A DNA stretch of 50,797 nt. Source: a virus. Below, one piece after another: positions 17,970 to 25,055 of this stretch. The stretch is taken from the IMG/VR virus record IMGVR_UViG_3300032053_000118, positions 1 through 50,797 of that record; one strand, given 5' to 3'. Numbering within the stretch: the first letter of the stretch is position 1; each line of letters opens with the position of its first letter. The position numbers and the translations under genes were made by a program. The notes beneath the pieces are model-generated. The model saw only the letters and a program-made list of their open reading frames with translations. It did no database searches and was not told the DNA's origin.

Positions 17970-18245
17970 ATGGAAAACTCAACCGAAAAAGAATTACTCT
18001 TAAAACTTCACGATAAAGTCGATGCCATCAAAGATAAGATCAATGATGTGGAAATTGTACAAGTAAAACACGAAGCTAATTTGCTAGAGCACATGAAAAG
18101 GACCGAACTGGCAGAACAACGTGTTGAAATGATCGAAGTAGAAGTGAAGCCAATTCTTCAAGGTTTGTCTTTTCTAAAACTAGTTGCTAAGATTGGCGCA
18201 ACTATCAGCTCTATGCTTTACGCCGCCTCAAAATTTTTTCGTTAG
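17970..18245 (+). CDS. Small coiled-coil membrane protein, holin-like candidate
   Basis: 91 residues: residues 1-62 are a charged coiled coil (LLLKLHDKVDAIKDKINDVE), and residues ~67-90 a single C-terminal hydrophobic helix (LSFLKLVAKIGATISSMLYA) ending in KFFR. This architecture fits XhlA-type holin-associated proteins and other small lysis proteins. It is the last + strand gene, and its final 35 bases overlap the convergent gene at 18211-18717. Confidence 0.55.
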   Translation: MENSTEKELLLKLHDKVDAIKDKINDVEIVQVKHEANLLEHMKRTELAEQRVEMIEVEVKPILQGLSFLKLVAKIGATISSMLYAASKFFR

Positions 18246-18717
18246 AAGGTTCTGATAGTACATTATACTCATCGTAATAATGACTAGTCTGAATGTCCAT
18301 CTGCTTATTCAATTCCTCTTCTGGATTTTCCCCTAATATCTTTGTATTCTCTTCTGTATACTCTATCTTGCCTTGTGCTCTTTGCTGAGTTAAGATGCAA
18401 CGGTTTCTAGCGTTGTTTCGATCGTAGCATTCTTTCTTCTTTTCTTTTGTAGTAGCATACAAATTCTTAGAAAGATTTTCAGAATCTAGAGAAGCATTTA
18501 CCCACTCTTCAGTAAACTTATTCAGCCACTCTTTTTCTCTTTTAGAAAGCTTATCAACATAATCATAGTCAATAAGATCAGTTCTTGTTTTAAGATTGAG
18601 TCCCGGATTTAAAGCAGGGTACTTAGTCTTCTTTCTTCTCGTCTTTTTTCTGGAAGTAGAGGGCTTTGTCTTGGTACTTTTTAGCGGGGTCCGCGTTGCT
18701 GTTTTCTTTTTTGGCAT
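18211..18717 (-). CDS. Hypothetical basic protein
   Basis: 168 residues. The first ~32 are strongly basic with SxK/TxK repeats (TATRTPLKSTKTKPSTSR), suggesting nucleic-acid binding; the remainder is helical and charged with KLSKREKEWLNKFTEEWV. AGGAAG lies 8 nt before the ATG, inside the upstream gene. Its first 95 nt therefore overlap the end of the 245-residue gene in another frame. Sequence type is common as an unnamed gene near packaging genes in podoviruses, but I cannot assign a function. Confidence 0.65.
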   Translation of the reverse strand: MPKKKTATRTPLKSTKTKPSTSRKKTRRKKTKYPALNPGLNLKTRTDLIDYDYVDKLSKREKEWLNKFTEEWVNASLDSENLSKNLYATTKEKKKECYDRNNARNRCILTQQRAQGKIEYTEENTKILGENPEEELNKQMDIQTSHYYDEYNVLSEPSNEKILRRRKA

Positions 18718-19360
18718 TTCGTTTTCTTCCTAATCTCCATCGTTGAACTTCCTCCGCAGTTATTAATTCCTTGATCTTTTCGTTAACAGCGATCCAATTA
18801 AGGTCATTTACATTCAAGTGCTTTTTATCAAATACTAGTCCACACATTTCCCCAAATGAGATGTAGCCTAGTATGCTCTTTTTTCTATTATCGTCGCACC
18901 ATCTATTGTACACATAATACAATATATCTTGTTCGACATATACAGTTCCGGGTTCTAGTCCTGTATCAGAAAGGAATCTTTCAAAGTGAGTAATCCAAAC
19001 CTTGCTTTTGTACTTTGGCTTTCTCTTCTTTTTTAGAATCTCGTCTAATTGTTTAGAAATTTCTAATACTTTTTTATTAACTAGATAAACCTTTTGGTTA
19101 GTGTCCGCTGTCGGTAAATAGCTATCTAGTTGATAGTTAAAAGACGACTGGTTAAATGCTAGTCCTCTAGTCCAGTTTTTAAATAGATTGAACAGTAACC
19201 TCGCTGGTACTTTTTCTTTCCCAGCTTCTAATTTAAAGGCTTGTACAAAGCTTGCAATGGGATTATCAAACTTGTATTCAAGAGATTCCTTGCTTAGATC
19301 TTCCCCAACGAGGCTTGCTAATAGCTCCTCGTCTGAGATCTCATGTAGCTTTTTTTTCAT
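18623..19360 (-). CDS. Hypothetical protein with two winged-helix-like repeats
   Basis: 245 residues. Two segments share the pattern (hydrophobic)xxxY/FxxWxxxx ... F found in the C-terminal winged helix of P4/D5-type primases: VPARLLFNLFKNWTRG (residues ~51-66) and DILYYVYNRWCDDNRKK (~145-161, followed by ISFGEMCGLVF). I infer a DNA-binding protein with tandem winged-helix domains. The basic C terminus is encoded in the region overlapping the next gene. No catalytic motif seen. Confidence 0.6.
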   Translation of the reverse strand: MKKKLHEISDEELLASLVGEDLSKESLEYKFDNPIASFVQAFKLEAGKEKVPARLLFNLFKNWTRGLAFNQSSFNYQLDSYLPTADTNQKVYLVNKKVLEISKQLDEILKKKRKPKYKSKVWITHFERFLSDTGLEPGTVYVEQDILYYVYNRWCDDNRKKSILGYISFGEMCGLVFDKKHLNVNDLNWIAVNEKIKELITAEEVQRWRLGRKRNAKKENSNADPAKKYQDKALYFQKKDEKKED

Positions 19361-19792
19361 CTAGAAGTTTAAGCCTATTGAAATTCCTGCTGTTTTATCT
19401 GATAGTGCCCATACTCCACCGGTAATGGGACCGAGGATATTTTTGTTAGCACTGATGCCATAAATTGGAGTAGACAAATTGATAGGGAAATTACTACCAG
19501 CAAGTACAGAGATATTAATACGGTCTTTACTGATTGTTGATTCTTTTGTTTCATCATTTGATTTACTATTAGTTTTACTGTCAGTGTTTGTATCAGTTAC
19601 AACGGTAGTCTCTTTTGAGCCATCTGGATTCTCTTTGATGTAGATCTTTTGATGAACGACTTGAGTTACAACCTTCTCAACTGTAACGGTCTTCACTTCT
19701 GTTTTGGTCTTTTCAGGTGTTAAGAATCTACCTGAAACAAAGCTAATGGCAAGTAGTACAACTGATAGGATGATCTTATTACGTGTAGTCAT
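19361..19792 (-). CDS. Envelope protein: N-terminal membrane anchor, coiled stalk, beta C terminus
   Basis: 143 residues from the ATG at 19792. Residues 5-22 are a membrane helix (IILSVVLLAISFVSGRF), followed by a Lys/Glu/Val/Thr-rich stalk (TEVKTVTVEKVVTQVVHQ), a Ser/Asn/Thr linker and a beta-rich end finishing SIGLNF. The terminal Phe with alternating hydrophobics resembles outer-membrane-directed sequences. Spanin-like linkage of both membranes is one reading. A TTG further upstream keeps the frame open, but it lies inside the promoter, so ATG is chosen; the predicted transcript begins at this ATG. Confidence 0.65.
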   Translation of the reverse strand: MTTRNKIILSVVLLAISFVSGRFLTPEKTKTEVKTVTVEKVVTQVVHQKIYIKENPDGSKETTVVTDTNTDSKTNSKSNDETKESTISKDRINISVLAGSNFPINLSTPIYGISANKNILGPITGGVWALSDKTAGISIGLNF

Positions 19793-19798
19793 ACTAAT

Positions 19799-19827
19799 AT
19801 GATACAAGCTGGCATAATTCTTGTCAA
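19799..19827 (-). promoter_or_regulatory. Sigma70-type promoter, leaderless
   Basis: TTGACA (19822-19827), 17-nt spacer, TATCAT (19799-19804) on the minus strand. Only 6 nt (ATTAGT) separate the -10 from the ATG at 19792, so transcription should begin at or next to the start codon. Confidence 0.7.
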
Positions 19828-19833
19828 GGAAAA

Positions 19834-20166
19834 TTATTTGGATTTCTTATTTTTCTTACGAATTCCGGAATGGATCGCAGTGTGAGTCTTGTGGCACTCA
19901 GCATCAAGTGCTCTGAGTCCTTCTGGACCAACGAAGAGTCTATCAATGTATGCTTGCCAGTTATCGAATCCTGTTAGTGGGACTACAGGAACTATATGAT
20001 CGATTTGGAGTTTGGGATTTGATTTGCCACAAATAGCACAAGTGTATCCACGCTCTTTAGCAATCTTCATTGCTTCTCGCCTTTGGGGACCATAGAACCA
20101 GATACGACGAAGTGCGCTAGTTATGCGAGATTTTAGATTGTATTTCTTTGCTTTTTTCTTACCCAC
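19834..20166 (-). CDS. HNH endonuclease
   Basis: 110 residues, basic. Zinc/HNH signature: C-A-I-C-G-K (residues ~41-46), I-D-H-I-V-P-V (HNH first His), then C-H-K-T-H-T for the second zinc pair and final His. Both ends are Lys-rich (MGKKKAKKYNLKSR; IRKKNKKSK). Stand-alone HNH nucleases of this size often assist packaging terminases or act in recombination; no homing-type DNA-binding module is present, so a working phage enzyme is more likely than a mobile element. Confidence 0.85.
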   Translation of the reverse strand: MGKKKAKKYNLKSRITSALRRIWFYGPQRREAMKIAKERGYTCAICGKSNPKLQIDHIVPVVPLTGFDNWQAYIDRLFVGPEGLRALDAECHKTHTAIHSGIRKKNKKSK

Positions 20167-20449
20167 GCTTAATTACTAATTTATGTGGACATTTATCACA
20201 ACGAACAAAAGCTCGAATACCAAGTTCTGTTGTAGTGAGCTTTCCCTTTTTACAAGTGGGACAAGCATTTTCATGGACTTCTTCTTTTGGTTGCTCTTTT
20301 TTAGGAGCTTTCTTTTTAGAAGGAGGATCTAATTCATTGTTAAGCTTTTTTAGTTGTCGTTCCAAGCTTTTTATGGTTTGATCACGATCTCTGATCATTC
20401 GCTTAAGCTCTTGAATTTCGTCTATAGATCTTTTTTTACTGCGACTCAT
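20159..20449 (-). CDS. Coiled-coil zinc-ribbon protein
   Basis: 96 residues from the ATG at 20449 (MSRSKKRS). A helical coiled coil (IDEIQELKRMIRDRDQTIKS) is followed by a basic linker and a C-terminal zinc ribbon, C-P-T-C-K-K-G-K-L ... V-R-C-D-K-C-P-H. Ribbon plus coil suggests a DNA- or RNA polymerase-binding adaptor. The start overlaps the end of the upstream gene by 14 nt; the end overlaps the HNH gene by 8 nt. Confidence 0.65.
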   Translation of the reverse strand: MSRSKKRSIDEIQELKRMIRDRDQTIKSLERQLKKLNNELDPPSKKKAPKKEQPKEEVHENACPTCKKGKLTTTELGIRAFVRCDKCPHKLVIKRG

Positions 20450-20618
20450 CTTTTGCTTCTTCTTGAACTTCTGCTGGCTGCTCTGATTCTTGCTCAAGTA
20501 CTTGTTTTGCATTAGTAATTGTCTTGCTCAGAAGTTCAGCAACCTGTTCGTAAGGAAGTGTTTTAACTTTGTTAATAAGTTCTTGTAGGATTTCTGTGTC
20601 GATAACATGTCTGCTCAT
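20436..20618 (-). CDS. Small acidic hypothetical protein
   Basis: 60 residues, helical (ILQELINKVKTLPYEQVAEL) with an acidic Glu/Gln-rich tail. First gene after a promoter whose -10 is 6 nt upstream of the ATG, so the mRNA is predicted to be leaderless. No family recognised. Confidence 0.6.
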   Translation of the reverse strand: MSRHVIDTEILQELINKVKTLPYEQVAELLSKTITNAKQVLEQESEQPAEVQEEAKDESQ

Positions 20619-20624
20619 ACAAAT

Positions 20625-20653
20625 AGTTTACCTTTCTTAAAAGTTGTTGTCAA
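20625..20653 (-). promoter_or_regulatory. Sigma70-type promoter, leaderless
   Basis: TTGACA (20648-20653), 17-nt spacer, TAAACT (20625-20630), then ATTTGT and ATG at 20618. Same -10 hexamer as four other blocks in this genome. Confidence 0.7.
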
Positions 20654-20661
20654 GTTAAAAG

Positions 20662-20916
20662 TTACCAAGAAATGACATCTAGTATTTGTTCTTTTTTATT
20701 GAAAGAAAATGTAGATTCTTTAACATTAAATCCAGCTTTAGTTAATTCAATAACAATTCTTTCTTTATATTTAAATCTAGATAAATCAGAAGAAATTGAT
20801 CTTTCTCCCATTGATGCCGACATTTTAATATCAGCTAATACGGAGTTAAGTTGTTCTTGGAAAACTCTACTGGGATAAGTCTCTACCAGATCTCTAGCCA
20901 TCTGTGCAGTAATCAT
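20662..20916 (-). CDS. Small phage protein, hypothetical
   Basis: 84 residues. N-terminal MITAQMARDLVETYPSR, centre ADIKMSASMGERSISSDL and C-terminal strand-turn ending ILDVISW match a widespread small phage protein shape (start MIxAxxAR, then GxxxI, ending I-x-W) of unknown role. Starts one base past the upstream stop. Confidence 0.6.
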   Translation of the reverse strand: MITAQMARDLVETYPSRVFQEQLNSVLADIKMSASMGERSISSDLSRFKYKERIVIELTKAGFNVKESTFSFNKKEQILDVISW

Positions 20917-20917
20917 A

Positions 20918-21394
20918 TTAGAAATCTAACCCAATTAGAAGTAGTCCAGTCTTATTAGTCTGAGCTTGAGCACCAACAGATAGTACGTCAGTGATTAGGC
21001 GTTGATACTGAAGACCACCAACAAGACCTCTACTGTTCTCAACTTCTACCGTATTACCAGTAGTTGAGGTTGATAGTTTGTTCCTAGATCCGTAACCACC
21101 TAATGCTGATACGCGGTTCTTATTTGGATCGTTTATTGTACAAGTTTCTGTTGTAGTATTTTGCGCAGTTTTAATGATATACTGTTGAAAGCGAGGTACA
21201 ACCTTAAACCTTTCTGCGGGGACTGTACTACTTTTTCCATTTGCAAGGGTAACAGTAATGGTAGCACCTTTTAAATGATTTGGAGTATTTGCATCGATGT
21301 TATAGTATGATATAGCTTCATCTACTGTAGTATTTGAAGAGCAGTTATTTGCATATGAATTTGTAGCAAGTAAAAGTAGTAATAGTGTTTTCAT
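20918..21394 (-). CDS. Secreted envelope protein with outer-membrane-like C terminus
   Basis: 158 residues. Signal peptide MKTLLLLLLATNSYA with predicted cleavage before NNCSS. The mature part is beta-rich and the last strand, TGLLLIGLDF, ends in Phe with alternating hydrophobic residues, the typical recognition end for outer-membrane insertion. The final pattern GL(D/N)F is shared with the protein at 19361-19792. It overlaps the collagen-like lipoprotein gene by one base, suggesting joint action at the host outer membrane (lysis, exclusion or receptor masking). Confidence 0.6.
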   Translation of the reverse strand: MKTLLLLLLATNSYANNCSSNTTVDEAISYYNIDANTPNHLKGATITVTLANGKSSTVPAERFKVVPRFQQYIIKTAQNTTTETCTINDPNKNRVSALGGYGSRNKLSTSTTGNTVEVENSRGLVGGLQYQRLITDVLSVGAQAQTNKTGLLLIGLDF

Positions 21395-21891
21395 TAGTTA
21401 TTCCTATTTCCGTTTGATGTTAGATTATTAATAAGGATAGTTGTAGATCCACAAGTTAGATAGTACTTGTCCTGACTTTTGAGAGTCAATGTACAACCAG
21501 AAGCATTTGTTCCGTTAGTACCATTTGTTCCGTTAGTACCATTTGTTCCGTTGGTGCCATCTTGCCCATCCTCGCCATCAGAACCATCTTCACCATCTGC
21601 TCCGTCTTGACCGTCAGAGCCATTCATTCCGTTTTGTCCATCATAAACAATTGCGCTAGTATCAGCACAAGTGATGATGACATAGTTGGCTTCTTCCGGT
21701 CTAGCAATAGAGCAAGATTGCCCATCTTCACCATCTGCTCCATCCATACCATTCTGTCCATCAGCACCGTTCTGACCGTCTTCACCGTTCATGCCATCTT
21801 CGCCATCGATACCATTTACAACACGAACTACCTCTCGGTCAGGTCCGCAAGCTACTAACATCATCAAACTCGTCATCAATAAGTATTTCAT
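21394..21891 (-). CDS. Collagen-like repeat lipoprotein
   Basis: 165 residues. Signal peptide II with lipobox LVAC (Cys 15; MKYLLMTSLMMLVAC). The mature protein has two collagen-like blocks of Gly-X-Y triplets: about 11 (GEDGMNGEDGQNGADG...) and about 15, the latter ending in six GTN triplets. Each block is followed by a small beta domain with a Cys pair (SCSIARPEEANYVIITC; GCTLTLKSQDKYYLTC). Proline is absent, and X/Y are mainly Asp, Asn, Glu. A rod-like, probably trimeric surface lipoprotein is expected. GAGGAG precedes the ATG. Confidence 0.8.
   Translation of the reverse strand: MKYLLMTSLMMLVACGPDREVVRVVNGIDGEDGMNGEDGQNGADGQNGMDGADGEDGQSCSIARPEEANYVIITCADTSAIVYDGQNGMNGSDGQDGADGEDGSDGEDGQDGTNGTNGTNGTNGTNGTNASGCTLTLKSQDKYYLTCGSTTILINNLTSNGNRNN
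21508..21561 (-). repeat. 18-bp tandem repeat coding for (GTN)n
   Basis: Three near-identical 18-base units (plus strand TTTGTTCCGTTAGTACCA, last copy with small changes) code for paired Gly-Thr-Asn triplets in the collagen-like lipoprotein. Their identity suggests recent expansion by slippage. Confidence 0.65.
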
Positions 21892-21907
21892 AAACTCTCC
21901 TCTAATT

Positions 21908-21936
21908 ATTGTATATCAGCTATTATTCTTTTACAA
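21908..21936 (-). promoter_or_regulatory. Promoter candidate for the lipoprotein gene
   Basis: TTGTAA (21931-21936), 17-nt spacer, TACAAT (21908-21913), with a 16-nt leader carrying GAGGAG before the ATG at 21891. The -35 is weaker than in the other promoters here. Confidence 0.5.
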
Positions 21937-22699
21937 GAAGTTTTTTAGAGAATCCTTTTTCTCGTAGATTGATTTTGTCTGTATATAGACTTCCACAACT
22001 TTGACATTGATATCTTTGAAAAATTCCAGACTTGGTAGTTTTTTTGCTGTGTTTTGTTAAATGAGAACTACCACAAGAACACACATGTTTTTCTGTGAAG
22101 TGCCCAAAATTAGCTTCTTTAATCCAAGGGAACAAAACATACCACAAGTCTTCTGTACACAAAACGTCGTGTTTATTATACCGCTTCATTTCTGCCCATG
22201 CCTTTGGATTTCCAGCAATACATTCAATCCAAAGAGACATTCCCGGAAATTTTCCATGCTTTAATTTTTGGTGCTTTGTATTGAAATAGTAACATGCATA
22301 CTCTAAACTATAACTAACTAGTTTAAAATTACGTCTAAGAGTGCGCTCTAGATCAATATGTTCACATAGAGAAGGTCTTGGTATTTTGTGTTTGGCGCAT
22401 CGAGCATTGAACATTTTCATATCAAATCGAATACCATTTTTGGTAACAATTATATCAGCTTCGTCAATAAGATCACGTAAGGCTTTTACTAGTTCTTTAT
22501 CATCTCGTTTATCTTTTTTGTTTTTATTATCTTTGTATATGACAGTTTTAGTTCCGAGGAATTTTGCACTAAAAGAAATCATAGACCATTCTTTAACTTT
22601 TAAATTATTATGTGGAATATTTTGTTCCCAAATGTCAAATACCGGGGCTTCTAAGTGTGATGTTTCAATGTCAAAAATTAATACTTTTGGTTTTTTCAT
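21923..22699 (-). CDS. 3'-5' exonuclease (DEDDy, DnaQ-like) with C-terminal zinc ribbon
   Basis: 258 residues. RNase H-fold exonuclease motifs: Exo I F-D10-I-E12-T, Exo II NGIRFDMKMF, and Exo III YNKHDVLCTEDL (Tyr/Asp of the DEDDy type). After residue ~200 is a zinc ribbon, C-S-C-G-S-S-H ... Y-Q-C-Q-S-C-G-S. Likely trims 3' ends in replication or recombination; the polymerase at 29110-30666 has its own exonuclease domain, so this is an additional nuclease. It overlaps the metallopeptidase gene by 4 nt (ATGA). Confidence 0.8.
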   Translation of the reverse strand: MKKPKVLIFDIETSHLEAPVFDIWEQNIPHNNLKVKEWSMISFSAKFLGTKTVIYKDNKNKKDKRDDKELVKALRDLIDEADIIVTKNGIRFDMKMFNARCAKHKIPRPSLCEHIDLERTLRRNFKLVSYSLEYACYYFNTKHQKLKHGKFPGMSLWIECIAGNPKAWAEMKRYNKHDVLCTEDLWYVLFPWIKEANFGHFTEKHVCSCGSSHLTKHSKKTTKSGIFQRYQCQSCGSLYTDKINLREKGFSKKLLVKE

Positions 22700-23220
22700 T
22701 TATATTTCCTTTTAATTTCCTTAAACTTTGCTCTTCCCTCTTTTTTAGAAGGAAAGTGTCCAGTTAAATAATATACGTTGTAAACCCAGATGTCAAACTC
22801 TTTATTTGCCTCAAGTCGCCATTTTGGAAATTTACAATTAGTATCTCGATAAATAACATCCCACCATTGGGTTCCTGCTATTTCCGTGTTTAGTATTTTT
22901 TTGCGTAGTGCTTTAGGTGCTGGTGTATCTGATAGCTCACACTCATGTAAGTTTTGTCGCTCGATAGCCTCTTCAAATTTAAGATCGGGCTGTCTATTCT
23001 TTTCGTGGATAAACCAGACATGATGTCCAAGTTCGTGTATTAATGATAGAATGATATCAATCTTTGTGGTACTACTATTTGTATATACAGTAATCTCAGT
23101 ACCGTCTAGTGTCCACTCAGCAGCAGGGGAGTTACGTAAACGAGTAAGAAACTTAACCTTGAGGCCAAGTCCTTCTGCGTACTTCGTAAGTCGCAATATT
23201 TCATCATCCCGTACTGCCAT
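22696..23220 (-). CDS. Zinc metallopeptidase, ImmA/IrrE- or SprT-like
   Basis: 174 residues. Zinc-binding helix IHELGHHVWF with H62-E63-x-x-H66; a further acidic ligand is likely in the later helix WRLEANKEFDIW. A conserved beta sheet precedes the helix (GTEITVYTNSS). The ImmA family cuts repressors; SprT-like enzymes cut DNA-protein crosslinks. No signal peptide, so it acts in the cytoplasm. Either anti-repressor or DNA-repair use would suit a phage; the sequence does not decide. Confidence 0.7.
   Translation of the reverse strand: MAVRDDEILRLTKYAEGLGLKVKFLTRLRNSPAAEWTLDGTEITVYTNSSTTKIDIILSLIHELGHHVWFIHEKNRQPDLKFEEAIERQNLHECELSDTPAPKALRKKILNTEIAGTQWWDVIYRDTNCKFPKWRLEANKEFDIWVYNVYYLTGHFPSKKEGRAKFKEIKRKYK
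22768..22796 (-). promoter_or_regulatory. Promoter candidate inside the metallopeptidase gene
   Basis: TTGACA (22791-22796), 17-nt spacer, TATTAT (22768-22773), about 70 nt before the exonuclease start at 22699. It lies within coding sequence, so chance is possible. Confidence 0.4.
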
Positions 23221-23221
23221 A

Positions 23222-23458
23222 TTATTCTTTATCTACAATCGCTTTTAACTTTTTCTCGTAGTCTTTTACTTTTAAGTCCATCAAAGTAACATTGGTATTA
23301 ATTACGGAGATCACTTCTTGAACTGCTACATAGTTCTTAAACATTGTAAGTCCTCTTTGAGCTAATGTTAAGACTTGTAACACAGCTTTTAGATCACGAA
23401 TCACTTTTTCGTAGATCTTCTTATTTTTATGATCCTGCAAAGAAGTCGTCGATACCAT
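23222..23458 (-). CDS. Hypothetical coiled-coil protein
   Basis: 78 residues, almost entirely helical (YEKVIRDLKAVLQVLTLAQR; LMDLKVKDYEKKLKAIVDKE). Its first 32 nt overlap the end of the upstream 73-residue gene. No family recognised. Confidence 0.55.
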   Translation of the reverse strand: MVSTTSLQDHKNKKIYEKVIRDLKAVLQVLTLAQRGLTMFKNYVAVQEVISVINTNVTLMDLKVKDYEKKLKAIVDKE

Positions 23459-23648
23459 GTAATTCCCTTAACATTTCTTCCAATTGACTTTTGCTAGTAG
23501 ATCTACCGTATAGCTTACCAATTTTTTTCTCCAATAGATCCCAATTATCTTCTAATAAATATGCACTTTGATTAGTAAGAACTTCTCCGGGTTTTAGTTT
23601 GTAATCGAGTCCGCTTAATCTAAAGACCTTCATCTTCTTCTGTCCCAT
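23427..23648 (-). CDS. Hypothetical small protein
   Basis: 73 residues; an internal ATG at 23633 (MKVFRLSGLDYKL) is an equally good start. Contains a short beta N terminus and a helix YLLEDNWDLLEKKIGKLYG. Overlaps both neighbours (29 and 32 nt). Function unknown. Confidence 0.55.
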   Translation of the reverse strand: MGQKKMKVFRLSGLDYKLKPGEVLTNQSAYLLEDNWDLLEKKIGKLYGRSTSKSQLEEMLRELHGIDDFFAGS

Positions 23649-23808
23649 CGCCTATTAGTTTGTGGTTATATAGATTTACTAAATGTTCTTTACCATCTAT
23701 TTGTAATCTATCAGCATAAATAAAATAAAAATCAGTTGCTAATGATTCAATTTCGCCACCCTTAAGATTTAATAATGGATAACATAAATGTTTCCAACGA
23801 TCTTTCAT
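23620..23808 (-). CDS. Hypothetical small protein
   Basis: 62 residues with an acidic end (IGDGTEEDEGL). The ATG overlaps the last base of the AAA+ gene (TAATG). No recognisable motif; probably co-expressed with the ATPase. Confidence 0.55.
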   Translation of the reverse strand: MKDRWKHLCYPLLNLKGGEIESLATDFYFIYADRLQIDGKEHLVNLYNHKLIGDGTEEDEGL

Positions 23809-24767
23809 TAGAAACCTACACCAGATTTTTTTGAGAATGCCTTATCATATAACTCAGCCTCTCCAACCATTTCCTTTAATGATTGTAACAATGTTTTAGA
23901 TTGAAGTCTACAACGAATATAAGATTCTCGAAGTTGAGAAGGTGGAAGTCTTTGACATTTTGTACCAGCAACGAACTCCAATGCTTCTGGAGTTGCGTAG
24001 TCTTTAGCAAAGAACTTAAGGAGAGACTGTCTAGCTGCAGCATCTGGATAGCCCACCTCGATTTTGTCATCGAAACGTCCGGCTCTGTTTGTAAGATTGG
24101 ATGCGAAGTTTTCTGGGAAGTTTGTTGTGGCAATGATCATGATAGGAAGGGTGAAAGTCTTTTCCTGATTATCTAAAAGAGATAGTAGGGATTGATCAGA
24201 AGCAATACGAGTATTCTCGTTCTCAATACCACCAAGGTCTTCAATAACTAGGATGAGCTTTTCTACACCAATATATTGGAATGTTGAAATAAAGTCTTTA
24301 ACTTCATACGCTTCCATTTTAGCAGAATGCCAAACAATAATAGCAGTCTTTTCGTCCTTGGAGTACTCTTCAATACATTTAGAGATGGCTGTAGACTTAC
24401 CAGTACCAGCAGGACCATACAAAAGAACACCACGTTTAGGAATCTCAATACCAAACTCTTTGTATAGATGTAGGTTATTAAAGAAGCAAGATACAACTTC
24501 TTCAATCTTTCTTGTATTGACAAACTCTTCTAGGATAGAGTCCTTCACAAAAGAAGTTGGTTCAAGTTTATATTCAGACATTGACTTAGTAATCTTCCAA
24601 GTTCCCGGATTTACTTCGTACTTATGTACACCTTTAGACTCGTCCTTATATTTGAACTGGTGGAACATTCCATCCGGTCCCATAATAGAATAGTCGGATT
24701 CTGGGATAATAGAATCAGGACCAAGTTCAGATAGATTGGTTGATTTTAAAAAAGTAAATTGACCCAT
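23808..24767 (-). CDS. AAA+ ATPase (FtsH/p97-type fold), first of two
   Basis: 319 residues. Walker A GPAGTGKS at 118-125 (GVLLYGPAGTGKSTAIS), Walker B region LILVIEDLGG with E176-D177 instead of the usual D-E, sensor 1 IIATTN (N216), and the arginine-containing helix NRAGRFDDKIEVGYPD. The N-terminal ~80 residues are beta-rich and phage-specific. Phage AAA+ proteins of this type act as remodelers or clamp-loader-like factors on DNA. A paralog lies at 39595-40470. In an operon with its own promoter at 24978-25006; starts by TAATG overlap. Confidence 0.8.
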   Translation of the reverse strand: MGQFTFLKSTNLSELGPDSIIPESDYSIMGPDGMFHQFKYKDESKGVHKYEVNPGTWKITKSMSEYKLEPTSFVKDSILEEFVNTRKIEEVVSCFFNNLHLYKEFGIEIPKRGVLLYGPAGTGKSTAISKCIEEYSKDEKTAIIVWHSAKMEAYEVKDFISTFQYIGVEKLILVIEDLGGIENENTRIASDQSLLSLLDNQEKTFTLPIMIIATTNFPENFASNLTNRAGRFDDKIEVGYPDAAARQSLLKFFAKDYATPEALEFVAGTKCQRLPPSQLRESYIRCRLQSKTLLQSLKEMVGEAELYDKAFSKKSGVGF

Positions 24768-24961
24768 TATGGACTCATCCTTAATGCTTCTTTTAATAAT
24801 TCAGTTGCAAGATTAGCACGTTCTTCTTCGTCAAGCCCTTTAGAAACATTGTTAATGATCTCTTCAATGTGTTCTCCAGATGGGGATAGTTCGTAGATAG
24901 CTCGCACAAGATTTTTAGGACCGGGCCATGTATTTTCTAATAGAGTGCAGATTTGGCACAT
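24767..24961 (-). CDS. Small helical protein preceding AAA+ ATPase
   Basis: 64 residues, C-x2-C at the N terminus (MCQICTLL), the rest helical and acidic (HIEEIINNVSKGLDEEERAN). AGGAGG stands 7 nt before the ATG, the strongest ribosome site here, right after the promoter at 24978-25006. Likely partner or regulator of the ATPase. Confidence 0.65.
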   Translation of the reverse strand: MCQICTLLENTWPGPKNLVRAIYELSPSGEHIEEIINNVSKGLDEEERANLATELLKEALRMSP

Positions 24962-24977
24962 AGATTACCTCCTAATT

Positions 24978-25006
24978 AGTTTAAGACATCATCATAGATA
25001 AGTCAA
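24978..25006 (-). promoter_or_regulatory. Sigma70-type promoter
   Basis: TTGACT (25001-25006), 17-nt spacer, TAAACT (24978-24983), then a short leader with AGGAGG before the ATG at 24961. Drives the AAA+ ATPase block. Confidence 0.75.
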
Positions 25007-25055
25007 TATAAAAATATATAGCTATCGTAATATATACAATTAGAACGTCCATCAT
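24981..25055 (-). CDS. Candidate 24-residue membrane microprotein
   Basis: ATG overlaps the methyltransferase stop (ATGATGG) and GGAG lies 5 nt upstream in that gene's last codons. It encodes MMDVLIVYITIAIYFYIDLS plus MMMS, a single hydrophobic helix. The stop TAA is part of the downstream -10 hexamer TAAACT. Too short for family evidence; the ribosome site and junction make translation plausible. Confidence 0.4.
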   Translation of the reverse strand: MMDVLIVYITIAIYFYIDLSMMMS

